Origin: Piliocolobus tephrosceles | Lineage: Eukaryota; Chordata; Mammalia; Primates; Cercopithecidae | DNA length: 64,000 nucleotides | Direction of reading: 5' to 3' | NCBI RefSeq assembly: GCF_002776525.5 | Contig: NC_045436.1 | Location: 7,231,918 to 7,295,917 of the forward strand | Shown: one piece after another, positions 1-10,905 of the stretch | How the letters are laid out: every line of letters starts with the position of its first letter | How positions within the stretch are numbered: position 1 is the first letter of the stretch | Made by a program: the position numbers and the translations under genes | Notes under the pieces: model-generated | Databases searched by the model: none | What the model was told of the DNA's origin: nothing | What the model saw: only the letters and a program-made list of their open reading frames with translations

Positions 1-247
1 AGCGTATATATAGAACCTTTTCAAAAAACAGATAACTCTTGGACATGCTTTTTATTATCCATATATAACTTGTCCACTTTCAGGATTATCTGTGGACAAA
101 TTAAATCTCTGGTAGGATTCCCTATTTCTTTGCACATTTCCAGACTATTTTCAGTTGCTTGGACTATTTTCAAAAGCTTGTCGGTTTTCAGAGAATAAAA
201 CTTATTTTAATTAACTGAAGTAAAAGACAGATAAAAAGATAAATGTC
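1..247. other. AT-rich sequence, nothing recognised
   Basis: There is no repeat signature, reading frame or RNA motif that I can identify. The last bases (240-246, taaatgt) form the left target duplication of the next element. Confidence 0.5.
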
Positions 248-248
248 A

Positions 249-410
249 ACCAGGCACAGTGGCTCATGCCTGTACTCCCAGCACTTTGGGAGGCCGAGGT
301 AGAAGGATCGCTCGAGCCCAGGAAGTTGAGGCTTCAGTGAGCCATAATTGTGCCACAACACCCCAGTCTGGACAGAGCAAGTCCCTGACTCCAAACAAAC
401 AAACAAAAAA
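249..410 (+). mobile_element. Monomeric Alu-like SINE (FRAM type)
   Basis: An Alu-type head with the pol III A-box context (ggctcatgcctgt) runs directly into the Alu right-arm end (gccactgcactccag-like, diverged) and an A-rich tail of caaacaaac type. The body is about 140 bp, half of a dimeric Alu, so it fits a free right-arm monomer. A 7-bp direct repeat taaatgt flanks it (240-246 and 414-420). An internally deleted dimeric Alu is the alternative. Confidence 0.7.
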
Positions 411-420
411 TGGTAAATGT

Positions 421-569
421 TTAATTGAGTCAAGGATTCAACAAACATTTGTAGAGCACTTACTTGCTGTGTGCTTGGAATATTACAGTATTAAACCAAA
501 TAGACACGGCCCCTGCTGTCAATCTTTGTAGAAAGAGAAATTAAAAGGAAACAAATAACGAAGCAGTAA
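421..569 (-). mobile_element. L2 LINE 3' end, part 1 (split by Tigger)
   Basis: The text reads as the reverse complement of the L2 3' terminus: a ttcaacaaacatttg-type start, then gagcacttac and a 'ccctgct' motif. The same L2 resumes after the Tigger at 1014, so the two parts are one element broken by a later insertion. Confidence 0.7.
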
Positions 570-571
570 TA

Positions 572-1011
572 CAGCTGGCCCTTCAACAACAGGGGTTTGA
601 ACTGTGCAGGTGCACTTACATGCAGATTTTCTTCCTCCTGTGCCACCTCTGGGAGAGCACGACCAACCTCCTGTTGCCTCGCCTCGCCAGCCTGCTCAGC
701 GTGAAGATGACAAGGATGAAGACCTCTGTGATGACCCACTTCCAATTAATGAACGGTAAGAAGATTTTCTCTTCCTTACGATTGTCTTACTAACATTGTC
801 CCTTCTCTAGTTTCCTTTACTGCAAAAATACAGTAAATAATGCATACAACATATCAAATATGTGTTAATCGACTGTTGATCGGTAAGGCTTCTGGTCAAT
901 AGTAGGCTATTCATGGTTAAGTTTTGGGGGAGTCAAATGTTACATGAGGGATTTTGACTGTGTGCAGACGGGGTGGCACCTCTAGCCCCCTAATTGCTCG
1001 ACGGTCAACTG
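572..1011 (+). mobile_element. Tigger (Tc1/mariner, pogo-like) DNA transposon, internally deleted
   Basis: The ends form imperfect terminal inverted repeats (start cagctggcccttcaacaaca; end gctcgacggtcaactg) and a TA dinucleotide lies at each side (570-571 and 1012-1013), the target duplication of this superfamily. A short in-frame relic of the transposase C-terminus survives near 700-756: it is acidic (EDDKDEDLCDDPLP) and ends at a stop. At 440 bp it is far shorter than an autonomous Tigger and cannot encode a transposase. Mammalian Tiggers are generally regarded as long inactive. Confidence 0.85.
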
Positions 1012-1013
1012 TA

Positions 1014-1510
1014 ATTCCTATGAAAAGATGCAAACAGGACAGAGAAATGGAGGAAAACAGGTGGGCTACCTAAATCGGGCAGTGAGGGAAGGCTTTTCTG
1101 TGGAACTATGTTAAGCTGAGATCTAAAGACAGAGAAAGAGAAGCCATACCAGTTGAGAGGGGCAGAGTCTTCTGGAAGAGGGAACTGACTGTGTAACACC
1201 ACCGGGGAGGGAGACTGGCACGTTCCAAAACCAGGAGAAGGCCCGAGGGCAGAGGTAAAGGCAAGGCAAGACAAGACTGGAAAGAAAGGCGAAGGCCAAG
1301 TTATCAGGGTCTGGTAGGCCAGGAGAGGTTTTGCACAAGAGAGAACTGAGATTCAGCTTTTATTTAAAAAGTATTCTGGCTGGTAGAAACCAAGCAGGAG
1401 GCAACTGTAGAGGTCCAGGCAAGAGGGGATAGAGAGTGGCTTAGACCTGGGTGGTTGCAGTGGGGCTGAAGACAACTGGAAATATTCAAGATATAATATA
1501 GAGATGCTAA
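1014..1510 (-). mobile_element. L2 LINE 3' region, part 2
   Basis: This continues the antisense L2. The blocks gggaaggcttttctg, ctgagatctaaag, cttctggaagagggaac and aggccagg follow the order of the reversed L2 3' UTR (gggaaggcctctctg, ctgagacctgaag, attccaggcagaggg). Confidence 0.7.
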
Positions 1511-2225
1511 CAACAGTTTGCTGATATATCATCTATGCAAAAATATACATCTATTAATGAGTTCTTACAAACAAAAAAGACGTCTTTCCAGGCAAACGGA
1601 CATATCAAGTAAACAAATTGGTATATTGTTGTCTTAACTTTTCTCCCCTCAATTTTATTTTACTCATGTGACAGACTCATAGCTCTGTAATTTCAGAACT
1701 AGATGGCATCTTAGACATCACCTTGACTAAAAACCACGACTTTTTTTTCTATCAAGAGAAGCAATCTTACTTTACCTTTTAATCTCTGCAGAGATGGGGA
1801 GTAAAAGTAAATCTCCAAGGGGAATTTAGTTAAATGAGATCCAGCATGTACGTTTTCAGTATCTACCGTTGAAGATTTTGATGTGCTGGCTGATGGTTCC
1901 TGATCTGCCCTAGCTCTTGCTCAGGTAAGAAAATTGATGCCAGGAGGTATTAAGAGATTTGCTCAAATTCACCTAGATGAAGACTAGTTATACATTAAGT
2001 GAAGGACACTGTCTTTAACAATATGGGCATATATTTGACTCCAAGTCCCTAACTTTCACAAACTCATCATTCATCAAGCCAACCCACAGGTTCTCTCCTT
2101 AAATGAATGTCTCCTTCTTTCCATTAATTCCTGCGTTTAAAAAGTGAGGAGATAAGGAGAAGATGAGCAAAACAACTTTTATTTGACAGTCATGAGAGCT
2201 AAGGAGACTGAGAGGTTACCTTTTT
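1511..2225. other. Unassigned sequence with a possible ancient SINE/LINE relic
   Basis: There is no gene signal. Around 1670-1985 the text (acagactcatagctctg, agatggcatcttagacatcac, ttgctcaaattcacctag) loosely resembles MIR/L3-type relics, but it is too diverged to name. Confidence 0.35.
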
Positions 2226-2239
2226 AAAAATCTACAATG

Positions 2240-2503
2240 CAGGCGCAGTGGCTCCTGCCTGTAATCCTCACCTGAGGTCAGGAGTTCAAGACCAGCCTGG
2301 CCAACATGGTGAGACTCTGTCTCTACTAAAAACACAAAAATTAGCCAGGCATGGTGATGGGCGTCTATAATCCTGGCTACTTGAGAGGCTGAGGCAGGAG
2401 AATCGCTTGAACCCAGGAGGCAGAGGTTGCAGTGAGCCAATATCATGCCACTGTACTCCAGCCTAGTGACAGAGCAAAGCTTCGTCTAAAAAAAAAAAAA
2501 AAA
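2240..2503 (+). mobile_element. AluS-type element with internal left-arm deletion
   Basis: This is an Alu dimer with an A-tail. The left arm jumps from cctgtaatcct to cacctgaggtcagg, losing about 30 bp that normally contain the gcactttgggaggc block. The flanks aaaaatctacaatg (2226-2239) and aaaaatccacaacg (2504-2517) are a slightly diverged target duplication. Confidence 0.9.
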
Positions 2504-2517
2504 AAAAATCCACAACG

Positions 2518-3224
2518 CTGTGCTAGAGGGAGCTAGGAGAATGCCTTGCAGGGGAAGGTTGAGCTGGAACTTGAAAGGCAAGTAGAAATTGGAAACGCAA
2601 GAAAGCACAGAATAGGGTGGGGCAGGGTGTTGCTCTCTTCCTGCACAATCGACTAACAACTTACATGTGTATACCTTTCTGAACACAATATTTGTTATTA
2701 GCTATATAAACTTATTAAACTATAAACTGAAATCTGATAACTCACTTATTTAAGCGTCAGGAAACATTCAGAGGAAAACTGACAGTATGTTATCTTTTCC
2801 TTTATCTTAGTTTTTTGAAACATTCTCAACTGAACATCTTGAAGCAATAGGCACTACATAATATTTTGGTTCTTATATATAAAAATAAAAGGAAACCAAC
2901 CTCCTTCCTCTATTTCATCCAGAAGGATTATATTGAGGATATTATCTGAATTGGTATTCCAAGGAATAAAATAAGCCCTAATAAAGAAAATTACTTTTAT
3001 CAAGATTCATATCCGACTATTCTACAGCATCTACTGATGTAAAGCACTTAAAATAGAGTAGCTGATATAAACTAAAAATAAAATATACTTTTCTGGAAAA
3101 TTATCCTTTCTATAGATGGAATACCACCAGAAAAGCATGTATCAACAACTTACATACACATATATATATGTTCTATCTCAAGTTTCTTAAGTTTTTTGGT
3201 GGAAACAAGATAAGACTTTAAAGA
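2518..3224. other. Unassigned AT-rich sequence
   Basis: I see no reading frame of note, no repeat family I can name and no RNA motif. A short (TA)-rich run lies near 3155-3170. Confidence 0.4.
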
Positions 3225-3335
3225 TCTTTTGTTTTTAAAGATAAGGGAACAGATGCCTAGATGAGGCCTCAGTAACCTGTTTAAGGTTAGAGGTTATTAA
3301 AAGTAGAATGCTGGTCTCCTTGTGCTTGCCCATTC
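3225..3335 (-). mobile_element. MIR SINE fragment
   Basis: The segment from 3235 resembles the reversed MIR core: agataagggaacagatgcc, then an aacctgtttaaggttagagg block, where MIR has agatgaggaaactgagg and aacttgcccaaggtcac. Confidence 0.55.
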
Positions 3336-3570
3336 TTATAATATTACTTCACTGATAAAAATCAACATTACACCCACAACAGGTAATACGGCTAAACTTT
3401 CTGAAGATACATGTAACCTCCAAATAGAAGCAATGACCCTACCAGATGCAGCAGAATAATTGCATGAACCTCCTGACACAGAACCTTTCTTCTTTCTCCT
3501 ATTGAATTTGTTCAAATAAATATACTTTGTAGTGCCATTTCTTCTCCTGGTCTCTATGTTGAGACACTTC

Positions 3571-3717
3571 CCTTCCTTCCTTCCTCCCTCTCTTTTTCCC
3601 TCCCTCCCTCCCTCTGTCCCTTCCCTCCATCCATGCATCCATGTATCCATGCATCCATGCATCCATCATGCATCCATCATGCATCCATGTATCCATGCAT
3701 CCATCCATGCATCCATC
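3571..3717. repeat. Compound microsatellite (CCTT/CCCT)n then (CATC)n
   Basis: A pyrimidine-rich (cctt)n/(ccct)n tract (3571-3628) passes into (catc)n with interspersed atgc and atgt variants (3629-3717). It creates long but meaningless open frames on both strands (His/Pro/Ser-rich on plus, Met/Asp/Gly-rich on minus). Confidence 0.95.
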
Positions 3718-3794
3718 GAGTCATTACTGGTGTGTTTGTTCCTTCTAGTAGGAATGATACAGGTCAATCACAAGCTAGATTTGTTTAGGAACTC

Positions 3795-3990
3795 CTTTGT
3801 TATGTCACCGACATTTGGTATAGCTTCCAAAGTTAGACTGCTTGGGATCAAACTCCTTTTCAAATTTTTACTGGCTGTATGATCTTAGATGAGTCATACA
3901 AACCTCTTTAACCCTTGTGTTCTTCACATCTACCACCAGGATTGTTGTGAGGATTCAACAGCTTAATGTGTAGTCAAAAGTTTAAACTTT
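3795..3990 (+). mobile_element. MIR SINE
   Basis: MIR landmarks appear in order: gactgcttgggatcaaactc, ggctgtatgatcttagatga, cctctttaacc and gattgttgtgaggattcaac. Confidence 0.7.
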
Positions 3991-4764
3991 CATTTACAGT
4001 GATACGGAAAGTAGACACCTGAACAACTCTCCTGCTAACATTAAATAAAGGATAAAAAAATTTTAGAGAATTATTTTTACTCATATCACTGACTTTGTAA
4101 GAAAGTGAAGTATATTAAGAGGCCAAAAACAAGCTGAATCCAAAACTTGACCTCGAGCTTCATCATTAAAGGGTACATGGAACTCTGGGGTGAAGATAAA
4201 GCCCAGGGCTTGTCCCTTTGAAAGTAGAGAGTTTAATAAAAACCCTTCCATAAAGCAAGGCTCCCAAAGAATTGCACTCTTAGTATAGGGAAACTATAAT
4301 AAACCTACCCTATATAAAGTGACAAAGAAACCTGCCTGCCTTGACCCTGGCTCTAGATAAGAGAAAGAAAAACATCTCCTTCAAGAATTTGTAACCAAGA
4401 GGTAGCCCTCAAATGCGTTTGCCCACCAAATTTACATTACCTGTGTCTGAAAACCTCAAGCAGAGGAATAAAGTGTCCCAGGTAAGCTGTGCCTCAGGTA
4501 CTTGGCAGAAACAAAGGAAAAATCCTCTGCTAAAGAATTCCCCTACAGCCAGAACTCAAAGCATGTCCACAGATACAGTTTCAATGAACATGACTTTAGA
4601 GCCAAAAACATAAGAGAAAACCCTTGGCATGAAGTGAGGCACAAAATAAAAACTCAATTTACAAACAAGGGGAAGAGACTTTGTTATGAAATACTTGGTT
4701 CTGGCTTTGGTATCATAACCTTCAAACTAAGTAGGTGCTCAATAAATGAAAACTGCTACATATG
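3991..4764. other. Unassigned; possible old L1/HAL1-like 3' sequence
   Basis: Segment 4420-4680 (aacctcaagcagaggaataaa, atgtccacagatacag, aacataagagaaaacc) reads like the non-coding 3' part of an old LINE, but I cannot name the family. The frames at 4413-4613 and 4502-4843 have no coding signature, and the second runs into the Alu. Confidence 0.35.
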
Positions 4765-4775
4765 GTTGTTACTAC

Positions 4776-5068
4776 TTTTTTTTTTTGACAGACAGAGTCT
4801 GTCGCCCAGGGTGGAATGTAGCGGCATGATCATAGCTCATTGAGGCCTCAAACTCCTGGGCTCAAGCGATCCTCCCACCTCGGCCTTCCAAGTAGCTGGG
4901 ACTACAGGTGTGTGCCACTATGCCTCGGTAACTTTTTAAAAAAAGCTTTGTAGAGATGGGGACTTGCTATGTTACCCAGGCTGGTCTTGAACTCCTGGCC
5001 TCAAGCTCTCCTCCCACTTCAGCCTCCCAACATGCTGGGATTATAGCCATGAGCCACTGTGCCTGGTC
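4776..5068 (-). mobile_element. AluJ-type element
   Basis: This is a full-length antisense Alu (poly-T at left, old-type changes such as cctcaaactcctgggctcaag). The target duplication gttgttacta is intact (4765-4774 and 5070-5079). Confidence 0.9.
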
Positions 5069-5079
5069 TGTTGTTACTA

Positions 5080-5689
5080 TTTTATTAATGATGGCTTATT
5101 AAATGTTACTCAAAACCAGATTTTGCTATTGAGGCTGTTGGCTTTTAGCATTTAAAATCTGTTTTCTAATCTTCTCCATCATATTAAGTGCTGAATTGCT
5201 AGTCATGAGCTCTGTAGTATGAAAACACCACTTCCTCTTCATTACACATACTACATAAGATAATGTATGTTAAGTTACTAGCAACATTCCTATAAAAAGC
5301 ATGGATTCAATAGAAGTTCTCATCTAACTTTTTTCCCTTGACCAATGGCATGATGGAAAATGTTTGCACCGCCCTATAATTTTAAAAAAATTAATTCAGT
5401 ATATTGTTGGATGATTGTGTTTTTGAAAGATGCTCATGCACAAATGACAGATTTCCTAACATTCTGCTCTCTATTTTGAGGCTTTACGGAAATGAAGGAA
5501 GTCCAAAAATATTTCGTTTTCTATACACACACACATAGAGTCACTTTCTATGGCTTAGGATAAAGTCCAAAATTGCAAACCCATAAGATAGCACATGACA
5601 TTGCTCTGTTAAATCATGTTAGATGTTCCTCAGTTTTTCAAAAACACCATGCTTTTAAAAAACCAAAATAGAGATTAAGAATTTATGCT
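5080..5689. other. Unassigned sequence
   Basis: AT-rich sequence with a short (ca)n at about 5525-5536. No gene or named repeat is visible. Confidence 0.4.
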
Positions 5690-5885
5690 GTGAAATTAGA
5701 CTTCCTGAGCTAGAATTCTGGGAACCATTTACCAACTGCTTGAATTTGAGCAAGTTAGGTAAACTCTCTCAGTTTTAGTTTTCCCATGTGTAAAATGGGA
5801 TTAGTGATACAATCTACCTTAGTAACATAATGAAAGTGTTTAAAACTGTGCCAGGCACACAGTGAATGCTCAGTAAATATTAACC
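5690..5885 (+). mobile_element. MIR SINE
   Basis: The MIR core and tail are well preserved: gagcaagttaggtaa, gttttcccatgtgtaaaatg, ctgtgccaggcacacagtga and atgctcagtaaatatta. Confidence 0.8.
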
Positions 5886-6165
5886 TTAGTACCACTTGCT
5901 CTCTCTACCTGAAATGATCTACGTATGTTTCACATGTGACAAAACACTGATTCCTCAGGAAAATCCTCCCTGATCCTCCAAACTAGGTTAGTTCCTTCTG
6001 TTAGGAGCTCTGTTAGCATATGCAGTTCCTCTTCATTGCCCTTTGCAAAATGACTAAGTTCTATGAGAGCAGAAACCATGTATGTATATGCATCTTTTTT
6101 TTTTACCAAGCTATCTCAATTCCTAGCCCACTTCTTGACATGAAGTAGATGCTTAATCTACACTG
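5886..6165 (+). mobile_element. L2 LINE 3' end
   Basis: The L2 3' UTR order is visible: ctacctgaaatgatct, atcctccctgatcctcc, gttctatgagagcagaaacc, and a terminal cacttcttgacatgaagtag block. Confidence 0.7.
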
Positions 6166-6245
6166 CTGATGCCATTCTGTCAGCCTGTTTTCTCATTCCT
6201 TGGTGAGACACATGGGATCACTGGATAAATATTTTTTAAGTGAAA

Positions 6246-6544
6246 AAAAATTTTTTGTTTCTGAAATGCAGTTTCACTCTTGCTGCCCAGGTTGGAGTGC
6301 AATGGCATGATCTCGGCTCACCACAATCTCCGCCTCCTGGGTTCAAGTGATTCTCCTGCCTCCGCCTCCTGAGTAGCTGGGGTTACAGGCATGCGGCACC
6401 ATGCCTGGCTAATTTTGTATTTTTAGTAAAGACAGATTTCTCCCGTGTTGGTCAGGCTGGTCTCAAACTCCCAACCTCAGGTGATTCACCCGCCTTGGCC
6501 TCCTAAAGTGTTGGGATTACAGGCGTGAGGCACCGCGCCCGGCC
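6246..6544 (-). mobile_element. AluS-type element
   Basis: This is a full-length antisense Alu. The target duplication ttaagtgaaa is exact (6236-6245 and 6545-6554). Confidence 0.93.
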
Positions 6545-6554
6545 TTAAGTGAAA

Positions 6555-7140
6555 TTTTTATTTGGTGGAAACAAATACTCTGTTAGCAATTTCTTGTTGT
6601 TCTATACAACATCTTGAATTTTAGTCCCTCTTCCTCCCTCCACCAACCCCTGCACCATGGCTTCATAATAACTTGCGGAGGAAATGCCAGAGGCCAGAAG
6701 GTAAAATGAACAAAAGCTACAAGTGGGGTTAAGGTTACAAAGGTTTACATTCAAATCAAACTTTCTTGTCAATCTTAGATTTACCCTTTTCTATTCTTTT
6801 TTGTGTCCCATGGTAACTGAGTATCAATTGAGATAAGTTCTCTAGGAGTATTAGGACGAGTGTTCAAGTCAAATTATGCAATATTTTATAGTTAATAATC
6901 AATAACGATTTCCACAAGCAAGAGAAATATTTTGAAGTTTAAACAGAATAACTGCTACCTTCTAAACAGCCAAGATGCAACACTGACTCAGGATGCATAC
7001 CAGCTATGGGAAGTGACTGTCCTGAGAAGTTTATAATTTGATTTGCTTTAAAATTTCATTTAAGTAAACTAGCCTTCAGTTCTTCAACACAGCATGGATC
7101 CAGATCTATACTTACGATTCTGCTAAAATATTTCTTTCTT
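6555..7140. other. Unassigned sequence
   Basis: No reading frame, named repeat or RNA motif is evident. Confidence 0.4.
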
Positions 7141-7149
7141 TCTTATTTT

Positions 7150-7447
7150 AATTTTTTTTTTTTGTTTAGGCGGAGTCTCACTCTGTTGCCCAGGCTGGAG
7201 TGCAGTGGCGTGATCTCAGCTCACTGCAGCCTCGACTTCCCAGGCTCAAGTGATCCTCCCGCCTCAGATTGCCAAGTAGCTGAGACTACAGGTGTGAACC
7301 ACCACACCTGGCTAATTTTTTGTATTTTTAGTAGAGATGGGGTTTCACCATGTTGCCCAAGCTGGTCTTGAACTCCTGGGCTCAAGTGATCTACCCGCCT
7401 CAATCTCCCAAACGGCTGGGATTACAGGGATGAGCCACCACGGGCCT
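7150..7447 (-). mobile_element. AluJ/Sz-type element
   Basis: This is a full-length antisense Alu with poly-T at its left end. The target duplication is not clear. Confidence 0.9.
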
Positions 7448-7794
7448 GAAGTATTTCTTAAACACTGTTTAAAGTGTTCTACACAACATTATTCTCATCT
7501 AGGGATTCTACTCACTTGCATTTAGGAAACAACGTATCTTTTTAATCCATTTTAAGCGGAGAATTCCTATTCCCTGTATGACAGTAATCATAAAATAAAT
7601 AATGTCTGAACAGAAGCCCTGGCCTCATTAGAGGCCTACATCCTTTCATAAGAAGAGTCTTGGCACTGAACAACTTCCTTATTATTGTACTAGATTCATC
7701 TTCAAAGTCCTTCACTAATGTTTTCGTTATATTTATATATTTTTGGTTTTACAAATTCATAATTAAAGGCTGCATACTTACTAGATAATATCTT
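7448..7794. other. Unassigned AT-rich sequence
   Basis: Nothing is recognised. The sequence grades into the attcattc start of the next L2 relic. Confidence 0.4.
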
Positions 7795-7905
7795 ATTCAT
7801 TCATTCATTCTTCAGATATTTACTGAGCACCCACTGTGTTCCAGACGCTGGGGATATAGCAGTGAAGACACTAAGTTCCCTGTCCTCACATCTGCCATAC
7901 TCTAC
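7795..7905 (-). mobile_element. L2 LINE 3' terminus
   Basis: The reversed L2 end is clear: (attc)n, agatatttactgagcaccc, gacgctggggatatagcagt and ttccctgtcctcac. Confidence 0.75.
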
Positions 7906-7914
7906 AGTCAGCGT

Positions 7915-8130
7915 CTCCAGCAGTCTGACATCTCCACGTGGGTGTCTGGAAGACAGCTCAAACTTAATATGGCCAAAACAAACTTCTCCATTTTCCCCCA
8001 AATTCAACCTCACCCACACTGAATCTTCTCCATCTCAGTAAATACTATACACAATTATATTCCCAGAGCCTAGAACAGTGCATGACACATAGAAAGTGTT
8101 AAAATAGCTATTTGCTGAATGAAGGAATGA
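7915..8130 (+). mobile_element. L2 LINE fragments (ORF2 end and 3' terminus)
   Basis: The block agctcaaacttaatatggcc, then ctccatctcagtaaat, matches the L2 ORF2 region. After 8040 the 3' terminus follows (cctagaacagtgcatgacac, gctgaatgaaggaatg). Confidence 0.65.
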
Positions 8131-8384
8131 AGTTAATAGTTGTGCTTAGAGGAGAAATTTTAATGCTGTAGGAAAATTTAACATCGCCTGAATGATCCTG
8201 ATGGTTTGCTGATGATAACAAACCTGGTTCACACATCCAGTATCTTCCTTCCACATCTGAATAGCACTTGAGCACGCACGATTCTCTATAATTAAAAAAA
8301 ATTAAGATATTCCCTGAACATACAGATACCATGTTATTCCTCTTATCCCTATTCATAACCGGACTTGTTGGAGGAGTTCCCTAT
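8131..8384. other. Unassigned sequence
   Basis: No repeat or gene signature is visible. Confidence 0.35.
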
Positions 8385-8446
8385 CTATCTCCTTGCTCCC
8401 TCTTCATCTCTATCTCCTTGCTCTATCTCCTTGCTCACTCTTCATC
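8385..8446. repeat. Short degenerate tandem repeat (ctatctccttgctc)n
   Basis: Three copies of ctatctccttgctc (8385-8398, 8410-8423, 8423-8436) alternate with tcttcatc spacers. Confidence 0.85.
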
Positions 8447-8479
8447 CATTCCACTCTGGTTTCCACTTCCATCCCTCCA

Positions 8480-9645
8480 GAGAAGTCACTGCTAGCTCCT
8501 CAGTGTTCTCCACGTAAATGAATCAAACAGAGCATTTTTATTTTTCATCTTTCTTGATGTTTGATGGTTTTCTACACCACTGATTAGGTCCCTCTTCAAA
8601 TGGTCTCTTCTCTTGCCTGCAGGGACTCTGCACTCTTCAACTCTCAGCGGTTCCTCCATGCCCTTCTGCTTGGACCTTCTCAGTCTATTTTGTAGGCTCT
8701 TGTCCCTTTACTAAGCCACTAAAATACAGAATCACTCAGGGCTCTCTTCCCACTTTATGCATTTTTTCTTAAGCAATCTCATCTATACCTACAGCGTCAG
8801 TTATCATCTATATAATGATCACTTTATAAAATTGATATCCATAGCTTTGACATTTCCCTTGAGCTACTCAGCCATAGATCTAATGGCCTGATATCTCCAC
8901 TTGAATGCTGCAAAATGTCTCAACCTCAGAATGTTCACAACAGAACTAAGGATCTTTCCTCAGCCCTCAAACCTTGTTCTATTTTAGCGTACCCCCTTTC
9001 AGAAAATGGTACCACCAACCATTCTTTCCTGCAAATCATAAATGTAGCTGTCATCTTGGAAACCTCCTTTTCCTTTGCTTTTACATCCATACTATATTAG
9101 TATTTTCTAAATATCTTCCAACACCCACCTACTTGTCTTCAACTCCACTACCACCTCCCTGCAGTCTCTAATTTGCTCTATATTGTAACCAAGATAATAA
9201 TGCAAAATAGCAATCTGGTCACAACCTTCTACCCCCAGCACTGTTTACTGCTTTCTAGCCGAAGATCCAAGTCCTTAAACAAAGCTCACCTTTGCATTAT
9301 GCTGCTTTGCTCTGTGTTCCAGCAACAATCATCTTTTTCCAATTCCTCAAATATGTCATCCTCCCACCTGCTACTTCTGCATATGCTCTACCCTTTTCCT
9401 GTATTTCCTTCTTTCTCTCCTTCCTCCGTCCCCAGGTACGTCCCGCTCACCCTTCAAATCTCTGCTGAAGTACCAGTTCCTTGAGTGACCTGAGTGGTGA
9501 CTTGACATCTATTTGTGTGATCATTTTATTAATATGCCTTGTTAACTTATAAATTCCCTTTTCTGAATTTGCCTACTATTATGTTCTTAGCATTCAGCCA
9601 AATGCCTTGTGCCTCTGGGCACTCCACAAATAACTGTTAATAACA
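8480..9645 (+). mobile_element. L2 LINE, long ORF2-to-3' end fragment
   Basis: Landmarks run in L2 order for more than 1.1 kb: ggctctcttcccactttatg, gtcagttatcatctata, gatatctccacttgaatgc, a 'ctcaacctcagaatgttcac' block, then the 3' UTR (ctttgcattatgctgctttg, cctgctacttctgcatatgc, ccttcaaatctctgctgaag) and terminal 'ttcttagcattcagcc'. It is heavily mutated and cannot be translated. The frames at 8915-9484 belong to this relic. Confidence 0.75.
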
Positions 9646-10139
9646 CTGCTCCTTCAGACTCTTCCTGGGTACACCTTTGGTAAACAGAAGAGATGTGCGG
9701 ACGCCTGAATACTTGCCTGGAATGTGAACCTAAAAAACACTATCTAAAAGCTTATATTAGACTAATTTCTATATGTAAGCATTCAATTGCCAAGCACTAT
9801 GAGCATTTTTACTCCTGTTCAAAAGGAACAGCCAAAAGCAAATGGCAGGTGCTTTAAAGGCCTCGCTTAATAAAAATATAGTTAAATCACTGGGAAGATT
9901 ACAAACAATGCACTTCCCAAAATAGCAGTCGGTGAGCAGCAAGATGAATCCATCATCTTCCATGGACATATAAATATACTTCAGTTTGCATTTGTGCACA
10001 TTCACAGGACACCGTAGGGGGCACCTGGAAATGTAACACGCTGCAGCGTGCAACAAAACACACAGAGACACGAACTTATCCACAGAAACCTGAGAGAAAA
10101 TTCACATTAAGTCACTACTCACAGCTAAATAATTAAACA
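9646..10139. other. Unassigned sequence
   Basis: The antisense frame 9769-10083 has no recognisable domain or coding bias and is probably chance. Confidence 0.4.
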
Positions 10140-10700
10140 CATGTGGAAAACGTAGAATTACTAGAGGCCATGAGATTATGCAGATGGTATCACAGAAAAG
10201 TTCTGAACAAGGGCAGAAGACATTTCCATGGTGAGAAGGAAGGAGAGCATTCTTTGTGCAAGTGGAAAGCGTTTGCAAGTGCAGAGGCCAAGAAATAGGA
10301 GAAAGCAAAGTGCCTGCTCCAGGAATGGTAAATAAATAGTTTACTTGACGGAAGCTGAGAATTTGGTTTAGGGAGTAATGGAGCATGAAACAGAAAGATA
10401 AAGTAGCTGGTGCAAACAATTGGTAAAAGACTTCGAAGTACGTAATTAGAACATTGAACTAGACGAGAGAGATCTTATACAGAAGAGAAAGAGACGGCAA
10501 TGATATTTATAAAGGAAGAGTTTAGATCCTGCAATTACAGATTGTGGTTCATGATGAAATGACTGCAGGAGCTAGCCTTTTTGAAAACTGAGTCAAGAAA
10601 CCACCAACGACACTGATTTATGTAAGAGTTCCACAGGATGACGAGAGAATGCAAAAAGGATGAAAACAGGAGAAAGATGAGAAACCAGACAAGATATTCT
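10140..10700 (-). mobile_element. L2 LINE, antisense 3' region
   Basis: The order matches the reversed L2 3' UTR: gggcagaagacatttccatg, gagagcattctttgtgcaag, gcaagtgcagaggcc, followed by diverged downstream blocks. Confidence 0.55.
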
Positions 10701-10734
10701 AGAGCAGAGCAATGGCAGATATTATCAGAGCTCC

Positions 10735-10905
10735 TAACACTTCATCCACACTGCACTTCCTTGAAATCCCTATTTTTCCCTAACTGAAACACACAGTTTA
10801 CTGTATTTATGTCTTTCATTCTTCTGGACACTTCTTCAAAGTACCTAGCATATCAGTATCTTGCCAACTGTCAGGCTTTTAGTGAATAATCATTGAATGC
10901 ATAAA
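10735..10905 (+). mobile_element. L2 LINE 3' end
   Basis: The end of an L2 3' UTR is seen: cttcatccacactgcac, ttactgtatttatgtctttc, aagtacctagcatatcag and gaataatcattgaatgcat. Confidence 0.6.

Noticed and set aside
3532..3882. 116-codon plus-strand frame and matching antisense frames
   Set aside because: Produced by the cctt/catc microsatellite; repetitive His/Pro/Ser or Met/Asp/Gly peptide.
8385..8446. CRISPR-like spaced repeats
   Set aside because: Low-complexity pyrimidine repeat in a primate genome; spacers are themselves repetitive and short.
8915..9484. Three overlapping plus-strand frames
   Set aside because: They fall in the L2 ORF2/3' UTR relic, in several frames, with many interruptions.
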